Shown here: in pieces, positions 19,177-27,656 of the stretch
Position numbering within the stretch: the first letter of the stretch is position 1
How the letters are laid out: each line of letters starts with the position of its first letter
From: Corynebacterium sp.
GTDB taxonomy: Bacteria > Actinomycetota > Actinomycetes > Mycobacteriales > Mycobacteriaceae
NCBI RefSeq assembly: GCF_022712195.1
Contig: NZ_JALAGY010000037.1
Coordinates: 24,081 to 88,080 of the forward strand
Length of the DNA stretch: 64,000 nt
Direction: 5' to 3'
The notes under the pieces: generated by a model
Told to the model about the DNA's origin: nothing
Seen by the model: the letters and a program-made list of their open reading frames with translations, nothing else
The model's database searches: none
Made by a program: the position numbers and the translations under genes

Positions 19177-19608
19177 CTAACCCTCACGGTCCGGGCGCGA
19201 CGATTTCGCCTGTGGCTTCGCCACCTTCGTCCCCCTGGTGGTCCGTCGCTGCACCTTGCGCGCCACCGCGGCCATCCGTCCGGTGATGCTGTCGGGGCGA
19301 CGGCACCCGTCGATCCCCACGGAGTCGTGCTGCGGGTCAGGGCTCTCCCCGGTAGCGCAGGCGTCTGGAATCTGGACCAGTCGGCTCAGCAGACGGCCGG
19401 AGGCGTGGACCTGGTCCATCGGGATACTGCCGCGCAGCAGTTCGGACGCCTGGCGCTGTTCCCGGACCTCGTCCCGGCACTCCTCGCAGTGCACCAGGTG
19501 GATCCTCGCCCGGTGCTCCGCCCCGCGGGTCAGTTCCCCGTCGACCAGTGCTGCGACGACCTCAGGAGTCAGATGTCCCACATCCGACAGTTTCCCGACT
19601 TCCGACAT
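19177..19608 (-). CDS. Zinc-binding anti-sigma factor for SigE (CseE/RseA type)
   Basis: A 143-residue cytoplasmic protein. Residues about 12-47 form an anti-sigma zinc-finger domain with the HLVHCEEC signature (HxxxCxxC) in HRARIHLVHCEECRDEVREQ. There is no membrane helix, so this is a soluble type like mycobacterial RseA. The C-terminus is basic. AAGGAGG lies 7 bases before ATG 19608. It is 59 bases downstream of sigE on the same strand, which argues that it sequesters SigE until envelope or thiol stress. Confidence 0.9.
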   Translation of the reverse strand: MSEVGKLSDVGHLTPEVVAALVDGELTRGAEHRARIHLVHCEECRDEVREQRQASELLRGSIPMDQVHASGRLLSRLVQIPDACATGESPDPQHDSVGIDGCRRPDSITGRMAAVARKVQRRTTRGTKVAKPQAKSSRPDREG

Positions 19609-19666
19609 GACTGGACCTCCTTGACGACTCGCACGCCGCGCGTCTCATCTACCGTCGATGATAGCG

Positions 19667-20254
19667 CTAGGACTGTGGAACGTAGCTGAGCTCACCGGCG
19701 GACCGGGCGAGACTGGCCCGGAGCTGCGTGCGTGCGCGGTGGATACGCGAGCGTACCGTACCCATCTTCAGGCCGAGGGTGTCGGCGATCTCCTCGTAGG
19801 TCATGTCGAGCCCGTCGCACAGGATCACGGCGACCCGGAACTCCGGGCTGAGGTCGTCGAGGGCGCGCTCCAGGGCCGGGTCGAGGTTGTTCATCTCGAA
19901 GGCGCCCTCCGGGCCGACCCGGGTGCCCTCGACCCGGTCGTAGTCCTCCGGCAGCGCCTCCATGCGGATGGTCCCGCGGTGCCGCACCATGTCGAGGAAG
20001 AGGTTGGTGGTGATGCGGTGCAACCACCCTGAGAAGGTGCCCGGCCGGTAGGACTTCAGCGACCGGAACGCCCGCATGAACGTGTCCTGGGTGAGGTCCT
20101 CGGCGTCCTGCCGGTCACCGCTGAGCCGGTAGGCCAGCCGGTAGACGCTGTCCGCATGCTCCTCGACGAGTTCACTCCAGGACGGCATCGCGCCTTCGCC
20201 CCGGTCGAAGGCGCCGGTCACCCCGTCCGTTCCGGGGGCTGCTGCGGTGTTCAT
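19667..20254 (-). CDS. sigE: ECF RNA polymerase sigma factor SigE
   Basis: A 195-residue group 4 sigma factor. Region 2 ([35 protein letters not shown], about residues 25-60) binds core polymerase and the -10, and region 4 ([24 protein letters not shown], about 155-180) reads the -35. The gene set sigE, anti-sigma, tatB with a divergent O-methyltransferase is the mycobacterial SigE locus. ATG 20254 has AGGA 8 bases upstream; ATG 20263 would add three residues with the ribosome site too close. It controls envelope stress in related species. Confidence 0.93.
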   Translation of the reverse strand: MNTAAAPGTDGVTGAFDRGEGAMPSWSELVEEHADSVYRLAYRLSGDRQDAEDLTQDTFMRAFRSLKSYRPGTFSGWLHRITTNLFLDMVRHRGTIRMEALPEDYDRVEGTRVGPEGAFEMNNLDPALERALDDLSPEFRVAVILCDGLDMTYEEIADTLGLKMGTVRSRIHRARTQLRASLARSAGELSYVPQS

Positions 20255-20484
20255 GGTTACCATCCTGACGCACGTCCATTACCTTTGTGTGCCCGGGCGC
20301 TTCGGGTTCGCTGTGAGTACCCGGCAGCAGAGGCTTTCGTCCTCAAAATATACCCGGCCGGCCCGCCGTGTGTAAAGGTGTCACTCACGCCACATCAAGC
20401 ACAGTTTTCCCACGTGGGACGGCAAAAGTGCGCTGTCCTCCCGACTCGCCGGGGGCGGTCACCACATCAACTGCTCAGCACACC

Positions 20485-20490
20485 TACAGT
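20485..20490 (+). promoter_or_regulatory. Candidate -10 element TACAGT
   Basis: TACAGT ends 7 bases before GTG 20498 of the O-methyltransferase, consistent with leaderless transcription from the 243-base sigE/methyltransferase divergent region. Confidence 0.45.
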
Positions 20491-20497
20491 TACACCC

Positions 20498-21154
20498 GTG
20501 AACGCAGAATCCCGCTCCGCCCTCGACGCCGTCCGCGACTACGTCAACAGCACAGCCGCCTCCGACGAGTCCCTCGACGCTGCCCGCGATTCAGCTGCTG
20601 AGTACGGGCTGCTCACCCCCGACGCCATGACCGGTGAGTTCCTCACCTTTCTGGCGGCGCAGATCACCACCCCGTCCCCCACGGCGGTGGTGATGTCCCC
20701 GGCCTTCGGGGTGATCGGCCTGCACCTCTTCGCCGGGTTCCCCGACAACGGACACGTCACCTGCATCGACCCGGAGGTCCAGCACCAGGCACTGGCGCGC
20801 AACGCCTTCTCCCTGGCCGGCATCCGGTCGAACGCCTACCGCTTCCTGCCGTCGGCCCCGCTGGTCGGCGTCTCACGCCTGGCCACCGACGCCTACGACA
20901 TCATCGTCTCGCAGTCGATGACCGAGCACCTCACCGCCACGATCGACGCCGCCCTGCCCGTCCTCCGCCCCGGCGGCGTTCTGGTCCTGCTGGACTCACT
21001 GCTCGACGGCACCCTGGCCGACCCTGACCACACCGACCGGCAGACCCGCGCCGCCGGCGACGCCGAGGAGCACCTGCGTTCCCTCGACGGCGTCACCGTG
21101 GCCCGCCTGCCGCTGGGTGCCGGATGCACGGTCATCACCAAGCACGGCGCCTGA
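20498..21154 (+). CDS. O-methyltransferase (family 3, Rv1220c-like)
   Basis: A 218-residue S-adenosylmethionine-dependent methyltransferase. The glycine-rich SAM motif is atypical: TAVVMSPAFGVIGLHLFAGFPDNGHVTCIDPE, where the usual E-x-G-x-x-x-G reads SPAFGVIG but the acidic end of strand 2 (CIDPE) is kept. YDIIVSQ and the C-terminal PLGAGCTVITKH match the catechol-type O-methyltransferase fold. The substrate is unknown. GTG 20498 is chosen from the upstream -10 and from homologue length. Its position opposite sigE is conserved in mycobacteria. Confidence 0.85.
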   Translation: MNAESRSALDAVRDYVNSTAASDESLDAARDSAAEYGLLTPDAMTGEFLTFLAAQITTPSPTAVVMSPAFGVIGLHLFAGFPDNGHVTCIDPEVQHQALARNAFSLAGIRSNAYRFLPSAPLVGVSRLATDAYDIIVSQSMTEHLTATIDAALPVLRPGGVLVLLDSLLDGTLADPDHTDRQTRAAGDAEEHLRSLDGVTVARLPLGAGCTVITKHGA

Positions 21155-21233
21155 CGGCCGGGAAATCACCGGAAGTCACCGGAAGTCACTGGAATTCACT
21201 GCCGACCGGCGGCGCCGGGGTCCGTGACGGTGG

Positions 21234-21239
21234 TATACA
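21234..21239 (+). promoter_or_regulatory. Candidate -10 element TATACA
   Basis: TATACA ends 8 bases before GTG 21248, which fits the leaderless pattern and favours that start over the GTG at 21224. Confidence 0.45.
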
Positions 21240-21247
21240 GGGATGAC

Positions 21248-22777
21248 GTGAACCGCTACAGACCTGAACTACACGTCACCGCGGAAGTCGGCGTCCTCGA
21301 GGCACCTGCCGGAGCCCTGGGCCGGGGGGATTCCCTCCATGTCTTCCACCAGTTCCGGCCTCGACCCGATGCAGGGGCCCGCTGGGCCCACCAGGTCGCG
21401 TCGAGCATCCCCTACGGGTGGGACGTGTGCGACGACGTCCTCGTCCCACGGGACGACGAGATCGACTGTCTGGCGGGGTCGGCCGTGCCTCTGGGCGACG
21501 GAGTCGAACTGTTCTTCGTCACCACCACCCCCGTGGGCGACGTCGACCCCTCTGCCCTGCGGTCCAACGCGCTGCCCCACGGTCACCGTGGCGAGAGGTC
21601 CTTCAGCGTCCAGCGTGCGCGCATCGCCGACCTCGGGTCCGCCGTCGCCGAGGTCTCCGACGACCCCAGCGTGGTGTCCCCCTTCGTCGAACGCCTCGGC
21701 CCGGTGGACATCGACGACTCCGCCCACCCCGTGCACGACCTGGCCACGCCGTCGGTCGTCCGACGCGGCGAGGAGTGGATCATGGTCGCCCTGGACCTGG
21801 TCGACGACGTCGACGCCCGCATCGTGGTGCTGGAGTCAGCCGACCGGCAGTCCTGGACTGTCCGCGGGGCCCTGGAGTTCACCGGTGAATCCGTTCCCCG
21901 GGGTCGGCCGTACGCCCCCCGTCTGACCCGGATGACCGACCTGGGCACCGGCGAGGAGCAGGACGTCCTGTTCATCACCTTCCCCGACGACGGCAGCGCC
22001 GGCGACAGTCACGCCGGCGACGACGCCACGTCACCCCGGGACCGGGAGACCACCGGCTACATCGTCGGCCAGCTCGAGGGGAGCACGTTCCGGACCTCGA
22101 CGAGTTTCCAGTTGCTCGACCACGGCCACGACTTCACCCGGCCACGGCTGGTCCACGGCAGCCGCCCGGTCCTCTCCGGGCTCGTCGGCGCCTACCCCCA
22201 CAGCGACTCCACGGACGAGCCTGCCACCTGGGCCAACTGCCTGTCGGTGCCGAGGTTCCTCAGCCTGAGGGACGGCCACCTGTACCAGGACGTCATCGGT
22301 CTTCCCACCGCCGTGCGGTCCTACACCGACCGTGCCGCGGTCTACACCGCCCAGCTCGACGTCGAGACAGGGACCGCCACAGTCGACCTGCTGGACAGGG
22401 ACGGCGGTGTACTCGTCAGCGTCGCACACTCCGGCGGCGAGGTGTCGGTGACCAGGGACGGTGACACCCGGGTCGCACCGCTCACCGACGGGGACAGTGA
22501 CACGCTGACCATCTTCGTCGACGGCCCGGTCTGCGAGGTCTTCGCCGACGGCGGCCTGGTGTCGCTGACCACGGCCCTCACCGGCCCACGCGCCTTCGAC
22601 AGGTTCTCGGTGCGGGCCACCGGCGGGGCCCGGGTCCTGTCGGCGATGGAGTCGCTGGGGCGTCAGCTCCAGCGCCAGCTCGCCCACCTTGACGACCCCG
22701 CCGAGCAGGAGAAGCTCATCCGGGAGGCGGTCCTGGCCGACCGGGACCTCGCCGCGGGCATCGACCCCGGCGAGTGA
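21248..22777 (+). CDS. GH32-family beta-fructosidase homologue lacking catalytic residues
   Basis: A 509-residue protein aligned by eye with glycoside hydrolase family 32 (sucrose-6-phosphate hydrolase, invertase). It begins NRYRPELHVTAEVG, as family members begin YRPxxHFTP, and keeps HVFHQFRP, HGHDFTRPRL, WANCLSVPR, LRDGHLYQ and a C-terminal beta-sandwich with CEVFADGGLVSLT. The three active-site motifs are all changed: NDPNG reads EAPAG (nucleophile Asp lost), RDP reads ATP (LATPSVV), and the EC acid/base reads PYAP. Hydrolysis is therefore unlikely, and a binding or regulatory role is inferred. There is no signal peptide. It ends 62 bases from the convergent rRNA methyltransferase-like gene. 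Confidence 0.85.
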   Translation: MNRYRPELHVTAEVGVLEAPAGALGRGDSLHVFHQFRPRPDAGARWAHQVASSIPYGWDVCDDVLVPRDDEIDCLAGSAVPLGDGVELFFVTTTPVGDVDPSALRSNALPHGHRGERSFSVQRARIADLGSAVAEVSDDPSVVSPFVERLGPVDIDDSAHPVHDLATPSVVRRGEEWIMVALDLVDDVDARIVVLESADRQSWTVRGALEFTGESVPRGRPYAPRLTRMTDLGTGEEQDVLFITFPDDGSAGDSHAGDDATSPRDRETTGYIVGQLEGSTFRTSTSFQLLDHGHDFTRPRLVHGSRPVLSGLVGAYPHSDSTDEPATWANCLSVPRFLSLRDGHLYQDVIGLPTAVRSYTDRAAVYTAQLDVETGTATVDLLDRDGGVLVSVAHSGGEVSVTRDGDTRVAPLTDGDSDTLTIFVDGPVCEVFADGGLVSLTTALTGPRAFDRFSVRATGGARVLSAMESLGRQLQRQLAHLDDPAEQEKLIREAVLADRDLAAGIDPGE

Positions 22778-22786
22778 CCCCCTGCG

Positions 22787-22826
22787 GGTGGCCCCGGCCG
22801 GTGGCCCCGGCCGGTGGGCCCGGGCC
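22787..22826. repeat. Tandem 13-base repeat, three copies, between convergent genes
   Basis: GGTGGCCCCGGCC occurs at 22787-22799 and 22800-22812, and a 14-base variant at 22813-22826. The GGCC-rich copies can pair with each other and may terminate transcription from both sides. Confidence 0.6.
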
Positions 22827-22839
22827 GGTCCTGCCCCCC

Positions 22840-23721
22840 TCAGCCCAGGCCGGGATCTCGACGCAGGCGGGTGATCGCCGCCCTGGCGGTGACCGTCATC
22901 GTCTCCGGCAGCGCGGCGATCCGCTCCGCCAGCACGGTCGGGTGAATGTGACGCGCGGAGGGGCTCATGCCGATCTGGGCGGCGATCGAGGCCTGGTCCA
23001 GCGTCATCTCGAACTCCACGCTCTCCGGCTCCCCCACCGGCACCAGGTGGCCCGACGCCTGGGCGATCATCCGCTCCACCTTGCCCTCCTCGACATCGAT
23101 GATGCCCAGAGGTTCACGGAGTTCCGCCAGGTGGCCCGCGTCCGCGGTGAGCACGACGACCTGTCCCTCCGGGGACAGCACCCGGGCGAACTCGGCGGCG
23201 TTACGGGGGGCGAAGATCACCGTCACCGCGTCGACCACCCCGTCGCGCAGCGGAAGACGCGACCATGCGTCGGCGACGACCGCCCCGATGTTGCGGTGGC
23301 ACGAGGCCAGCCGCTTCGCCGCGGGCACGGACACGTCGATGCCCACGCCACGGGAGTTCTCGATCGAGTCGAGGGTGTGGGAGAGGTAGTAGCCGGTACC
23401 GGCCCCGATCTCCACGATCGCCGGGCGTGCGTCGTCCTCCACACCGGCGTCGTCGAGGGCCCTGCCCACGTGGTCGGTGATCGCCTCGACGAAGCGGGCG
23501 AAGTGCCCACCGGAGAGGAAGGTCTCCCGCGCCTGGATCATTTCGGCGTCGTCACCGGTGTAGCGCAGGCCTGCACCACCGGCGAGGGTGACGTAGCCCT
23601 GACGCGCCACGTCGTAGTTGTGACCGGATTCGGACACCAGGGTCTTCCACGCGTCGTCACCGGCGCGCAACGGGGTGCCGTCCACCGGGTCGGCGAGAAG
23701 GTCGATGACATCAGAGAGCAC
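22840..23721 (-). CDS. RlmA-family methyltransferase (23S rRNA guanine-N1 type)
   Basis: A 293-residue SAM-dependent methyltransferase. SGHNYDVARQGYVTLA and DDAEMIQARETFLSGGHF are the RlmA/TlrB hallmarks, and PAIVEIGAGTGYYLSH is SAM motif I. Enzymes of this family methylate G745 or G748 of 23S rRNA. The zinc-binding N-terminal cysteines of RlmA are replaced (LLADPVDGTPL), and there is no Cys before about residue 140. The role may therefore be altered or the zinc finger dispensable. GTG start. It lies 48 bases downstream of the M17-like gene on the same strand. Confidence 0.82.
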   Translation of the reverse strand: MLSDVIDLLADPVDGTPLRAGDDAWKTLVSESGHNYDVARQGYVTLAGGAGLRYTGDDAEMIQARETFLSGGHFARFVEAITDHVGRALDDAGVEDDARPAIVEIGAGTGYYLSHTLDSIENSRGVGIDVSVPAAKRLASCHRNIGAVVADAWSRLPLRDGVVDAVTVIFAPRNAAEFARVLSPEGQVVVLTADAGHLAELREPLGIIDVEEGKVERMIAQASGHLVPVGEPESVEFEMTLDQASIAAQIGMSPSARHIHPTVLAERIAALPETMTVTARAAITRLRRDPGLG

Positions 23722-23769
23722 GGGTGCGGGGTCTCCCCTCGGTAGTGGAACGAAGAAGAGCCGGGACGG

Positions 23770-25227
23770 CTACTTCCGGAACCACTCTACAAGAGTGCGG
23801 GCCGCGAAACCCGTGCTGCCCCGGCCCATGTCACCGTGCACGGAGTCCGACCACGACGGCCCCGTCGTGTCCAGGACCGTGCAGGGTACGCCGTCGGCGA
23901 AACGGCGAAGGTACATCGCCGCGGTCAGTGCACCGGGCCCCTCCGGGGCGACCGTGAGGTCGGCGTCCCGGGCACTGACGTTCTTCTCCAGGTACGACGG
24001 TGCGGGCAGCGGCCACCACCGCTCCCCGACCTTCGCCCCGCGCAACGTCACGCGCCGGACAGCCTGCTCGTCACCGCTGACCGCTCCGGTCAGTTCACCG
24101 AGCGCGGTCTTCGAGGCCGTGGACACCGGCCCCACCACCACGACCCGTCGGGGCCGGTGACGCTGGACGCCCCAGGCCACGGCGTCCGCCAGCGCCAGTC
24201 GGCGGCAGATCTCCGCCCGTGCGACAGCGCTGCCCACCGCCGGCACCTGGGAGGTGGTCCCGTCGACGTGCTCGACGACCGCCCGGGCCCGCCCCGGCAC
24301 GGACACGGGTGGACTGTAACCGTGCACCGGCACCAGTCCGACGACCTTGCGGGGCCCCTTCAGCTCCGCCAGGGCCCGGATCACCGCCGGCACCGGCGCC
24401 CCGCCGACCAACAGGACGTCCGGCCTGTCGTCGGTGAGGTCACCCTCGGCGGCGGCCGGGTCCCAGAACATCTCGACAAAACCGACCTCGTCCTCGCCGG
24501 CGGGGTCGTTGACCCCGGCTCCCGCGGTGGCGGTGGCCAGGATGCCGCCGAAGCCCTTGCGCTGCAGCCATCCCCGGCCGTGGGTCTTGACCCGGGTCCC
24601 CGGCACGTCACCGAGGACCGCCTTGGCCTTGCGCCGCCACCACACCGACGTCGCCGTCGGGACGGGGACGGCGTTGATGTCCCTGGCCAGCACGGTGGCA
24701 GCCCCCAGGACACGGCCCCGGTGCACGGCGTCGTCCGCGCGCTGGACCACGGCGTCATCGGTCAGGTCACTGAGGTCGAGGTGGACCGAGCGCACGTCGG
24801 TGGCGGGGTCCTTCCTGCTGACCACCAGGTGCCGACCACCCAGGACGACGCCCTGGCAGAGGTTGCGCAGGTTGTGCACGGTGGTGCCCTCCGGCACCCG
24901 GATCTGCACGGTGTGCCGCTTAGACCGTACCGGGTGGCCGTCGACGAGTGCGCCGAGCCGGCGGACCAGTACCGCCGCGGCCGCCCGCCAACCGTCCTCG
25001 GCGAGCCGGGGCTCCTCGGCGAGCTCCGCCAGGTCCGTCAACGGGGACGCCGTGTCCGGGACCCGGACCTCCCACACCCCGTCGTCGGCCAGGTCCGCGC
25101 GGGGTTCGGCGGCCGTGTCGCCGGCCGATGCACGGACGACCCTGCAGTCGATGACGTCACTGCCGGTCACGGTGTCTCCCACCGTGATCTCGGGTACCGG
25201 ACGGGGTAGATTCGGGATCTTCTTCAC
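23770..25227 (-). CDS. M17 leucyl-aminopeptidase-like protein without the metal-binding motifs
   Basis: A 485-residue protein with the two-domain M17 layout: an N-terminal macro-like domain (1-150) and a C-terminal peptidase domain (...WLQRKGFGGILATATAGAG; DVLLVGGA; LALADAVAWGV; ASKTALGELTGAVSGD; WWPLPAPSYLEKNVSARDADL; STGFAARTLVEWF). The catalytic blocks are lost: KGVTFDSGG is absent after DVLLVGG, and NTDAEGR reads ARAEICRRL. So the metal-binding Lys, Asp and Glu and the catalytic Arg are not present. It is probably an inactive scaffold or regulator. Its GTG start overlaps the stop of the small membrane protein upstream (GTGA), implying coupled translation. Confidence 0.8.
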   Translation of the reverse strand: MKKIPNLPRPVPEITVGDTVTGSDVIDCRVVRASAGDTAAEPRADLADDGVWEVRVPDTASPLTDLAELAEEPRLAEDGWRAAAAVLVRRLGALVDGHPVRSKRHTVQIRVPEGTTVHNLRNLCQGVVLGGRHLVVSRKDPATDVRSVHLDLSDLTDDAVVQRADDAVHRGRVLGAATVLARDINAVPVPTATSVWWRRKAKAVLGDVPGTRVKTHGRGWLQRKGFGGILATATAGAGVNDPAGEDEVGFVEMFWDPAAAEGDLTDDRPDVLLVGGAPVPAVIRALAELKGPRKVVGLVPVHGYSPPVSVPGRARAVVEHVDGTTSQVPAVGSAVARAEICRRLALADAVAWGVQRHRPRRVVVVGPVSTASKTALGELTGAVSGDEQAVRRVTLRGAKVGERWWPLPAPSYLEKNVSARDADLTVAPEGPGALTAAMYLRRFADGVPCTVLDTTGPSWSDSVHGDMGRGSTGFAARTLVEWFRK

Positions 25228-25445
25228 TGTGCCCTCTCCTGCTGTTCACGGTGCCCACCGGTGACCCCGTCCTGTGGCTCGTCCTGTGGCTCGTCCGACA
25301 TCTCGCCCTCACCCCGTGCCGCGCCCCGCCGAGCCCCGCGGGTGCGCCCCGGCGCCGGCGGCTCACGGTCGAAGACCGTCAGCACCAGGTAGACCAGGAC
25401 GAGGCCCACCAGCAGTGACGCGATGACGGTGATGAGCAGATACAT
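25224..25445 (-). CDS. Small single-span membrane protein (73 aa)
   Basis: A 73-residue protein. Residues 2-25 (YLLITVIASLLVGLVLVYLVL) form one membrane helix with a very short N-terminus, followed by a basic Arg/Gly segment and an acidic tail (MSDEPQDEPQDG). The TGA stop overlaps the GTG start of the M17-like protein by one base pair set (GTGA, 25224-25227), so the two are probably made together. Unknown function; it could anchor the M17-like protein to the membrane. Confidence 0.7.
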   Translation of the reverse strand: MYLLITVIASLLVGLVLVYLVLTVFDREPPAPGRTRGARRGAARGEGEMSDEPQDEPQDGVTGGHREQQERAQ

Positions 25446-25465
25446 GGGTGCCGAGAATACCCGAA

Positions 25466-26362
25466 CTACCGGTTGCCGGCGCCGTCAGCGGGCACGTCAG
25501 CGGTGCCGGGGCCGTCACCGCCCGACATCCGTCCCGCCTGCTTCTCCAGGTTCTCCAGCTCCCGGAGGAGCTGGCTGCGCCGCTCCTCGAGCTCCTCGAC
25601 CTGCCCCTGGTGGGCTGCCACACAGTACGCGACGGCCTCCTCCGGGGAATCGGTGAGCAGGAACAGGTCCGGGTCCCCCTCGGAGACCATCCCCTCCTCG
25701 ACCAGACGCGTGGTGATCCAGTCGACCAGGCCACGCCAGAAGTCGCAGCCCAGCAGGACGATCGGGAACTGCCGGACCTTGCCGGTCTGCACCATCACCA
25801 GGGCCTCGAAGAGCTCGTCGAGCGTGCCGTACCCCCCGGGCAGGCAGATGAAGGCCTGCGCGTACTTCAGGAACATCGTCTTGCGGACGAAGAAGTAGCG
25901 GAAGTTCAGGCCGAGGTTCACCCACGAGTTCAGGCCCTGCTCGTGGGGCAGTTCGATGCCCAGCCCCACGGACAGTCCGCCGCTCTCGGCGGCGCCCCGG
26001 TTCGGTGCCTCCATCAGCCCGGGGCCGCCCCCGGTGATCACCGCGTACCCGGCCTCCTTGAGCCGCTGGCCGAGCTCCCGACCCATCTCGTAGTAGGGGT
26101 GGTCCTCCTTCACCCGGGCGGACCCCCACACGGTGACGGCCTTGGGCAGTTCAGCCAAGGCACCGAACCCCTCGACGAACTCCGACTGGATGCGCATCAC
26201 CCGCCACGGGTCGGCGTGCAGCCAGTCGGTGTTGGGCTGCTCGTCCAGCAGCCGCTGGTCCGTGGTGGACCGCGGGTAAGGGGTGCCCGGGTACACGCCG
26301 TCGATGCCGCGTCTCATCACCGGCCCCTGGTAGGTGAAGGGTCGGGGGTCATTGTCAGCCAT
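25466..26362 (-). CDS. LOG-family protein (cytokinin riboside 5'-monophosphate phosphoribohydrolase-like)
   Basis: A 298-residue Rossmann-fold protein with GGGPGLMEAPNRGA (about residues 110-123) and PGGYGTLDELFEAL (about 175-188), the two conserved LOG blocks that bind and cleave nucleoside 5'-monophosphates. The C-terminal 50 residues form a charged coiled coil and Gly/Asp tail beyond the usual domain. It lies 6 bases downstream of dapE on the same strand. M. tuberculosis has a LOG protein (Rv1205) in the same neighbourhood. Confidence 0.92.
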   Translation of the reverse strand: MADNDPRPFTYQGPVMRRGIDGVYPGTPYPRSTTDQRLLDEQPNTDWLHADPWRVMRIQSEFVEGFGALAELPKAVTVWGSARVKEDHPYYEMGRELGQRLKEAGYAVITGGGPGLMEAPNRGAAESGGLSVGLGIELPHEQGLNSWVNLGLNFRYFFVRKTMFLKYAQAFICLPGGYGTLDELFEALVMVQTGKVRQFPIVLLGCDFWRGLVDWITTRLVEEGMVSEGDPDLFLLTDSPEEAVAYCVAAHQGQVEELEERRSQLLRELENLEKQAGRMSGGDGPGTADVPADGAGNR

Positions 26363-26368
26363 TGCACG

Positions 26369-27592
26369 TCACCGCGCCTTCCGTGTCAGGTAGTCGGTCA
26401 ACTGGGCACTCACGGTCTCGATCATCTCCACCGGGCAGTTCTCCTGCGGGGTGTGGCACAGACCCGGGTCCCCGGGCCCGAAGTTCACCGCCGGGATCCC
26501 CAGGGAGGAGAAACGGGAGACGTCCGTCCAACCGAACTTGGCGCGGACGTTACCCCCGGTGGCCTCCACCAGTGCCGCCGCGGCAGGCTGATGGAGACCC
26601 GGCAGTGCTCCGGGGGCGAGGTCGTCGACCTCGACGCTGAAGCCCTCGACCGGGTCGTCGGGTATGCCGACCCCCAGGACCCCGAGGGTGTGGTCGAGGG
26701 CCTCCTCGGCCGTGCGGTCCGGGGCGAACCGGAAGTTCACGAACATCCAGGCCTCGTCCGGGACGGTGTTCGTCGCCACCCCCGCCTCCAGGTGGACCAC
26801 GTTGAGCCCCTCCCGGTAGAGGCAGCCGTCGATGTCGACGTCGCGGGGACGGTAGGCACCCACCCTGGCGATCACCGGGGAGAGCCGGTGGACAGCGTTG
26901 TCGCCGAGCCAGGCCCGGGCAGAGTGGGCACGGGTGCCGTGGGCGGTCACCCGCACCCGCAGCGTCCCCTGGCAGCCCGCCTCGATCACGGCACCGGAGG
27001 GTTCCCCCAGCAGAGCCACGTCGCCGGTGAGCCAGTCCGGGTGTGACTCCACCAGGTGGCCGAGACCGTTGTACCGGGTCGCCACCTCCTCACCCTCGTA
27101 GAGCACCAGGGTGAGGTCGTGGGCGAGTCGGGGGTCGCCGGCCAGGGTCGCGAAGGCGTGGATGTACACGGCGTCCCCGGACTTCATGTCCACCGACCCG
27201 AGACCGTGGATGCTGTCGCGGCCCGCCTCGTCCGGCCGCCGCGACGACGGCAGGTTCCCGGCAGGCGGGACGGTGTCGATGTGACCAGCGAGGATCACCC
27301 GCGTGGGCAGGCCACGGTGGGTCCGTGCCACCAGGGTGTTGCCGTGACGGTCGACGGTGACGTGCGGGTGGTCCGCGCGCAGTCCCTCGAGCGCGGTGTG
27401 GAGAGCGTCGGCGATGGCCTCCTCCTCATGCGACCGGCTCGGGACGTCGACCAGTGTGCGGGTCAGCTCCACCGGGTCCGCCGAGAGGTCGGCGGTGGTC
27501 AGTGGCACGGTCGGCGCGGCGGTGGTCTCCGGAGCAGTGCCGGACGACGGGGAGGACGGGGAGGACGGGGTGGAGGACGCGGGATTCATCAT
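26369..27592 (-). CDS. dapE: Succinyl-diaminopimelate desuccinylase
   Basis: A 407-residue zinc metallopeptidase-family enzyme that releases succinate from N-succinyl-L,L-diaminopimelate, for lysine and peptidoglycan. Metal ligands are visible in ILAGHIDTVPPAGN, GLGSVDMKSGDAVYIH and LYEGEEVATRYNGLG (Glu-Glu pair), and the dimerization domain is in the middle. The first 35 residues are Ser/Pro/Thr-rich and disordered. ATG 27592 is preferred to GTG 27604, because a TAGAGT (-10-like, 27608-27603) overlaps the latter. It is divergent from an amino-acid permease. Confidence 0.93.
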   Translation of the reverse strand: MMNPASSTPSSPSSPSSGTAPETTAAPTVPLTTADLSADPVELTRTLVDVPSRSHEEEAIADALHTALEGLRADHPHVTVDRHGNTLVARTHRGLPTRVILAGHIDTVPPAGNLPSSRRPDEAGRDSIHGLGSVDMKSGDAVYIHAFATLAGDPRLAHDLTLVLYEGEEVATRYNGLGHLVESHPDWLTGDVALLGEPSGAVIEAGCQGTLRVRVTAHGTRAHSARAWLGDNAVHRLSPVIARVGAYRPRDVDIDGCLYREGLNVVHLEAGVATNTVPDEAWMFVNFRFAPDRTAEEALDHTLGVLGVGIPDDPVEGFSVEVDDLAPGALPGLHQPAAAALVEATGGNVRAKFGWTDVSRFSSLGIPAVNFGPGDPGLCHTPQENCPVEMIETVSAQLTDYLTRKAR

Positions 27593-27656
27593 CGTGGCAC
27601 TCACTCTAGTGGGCTATGGACTCGGCCGCCGGACGAGTGTGCGAGAATCCCGGAGT

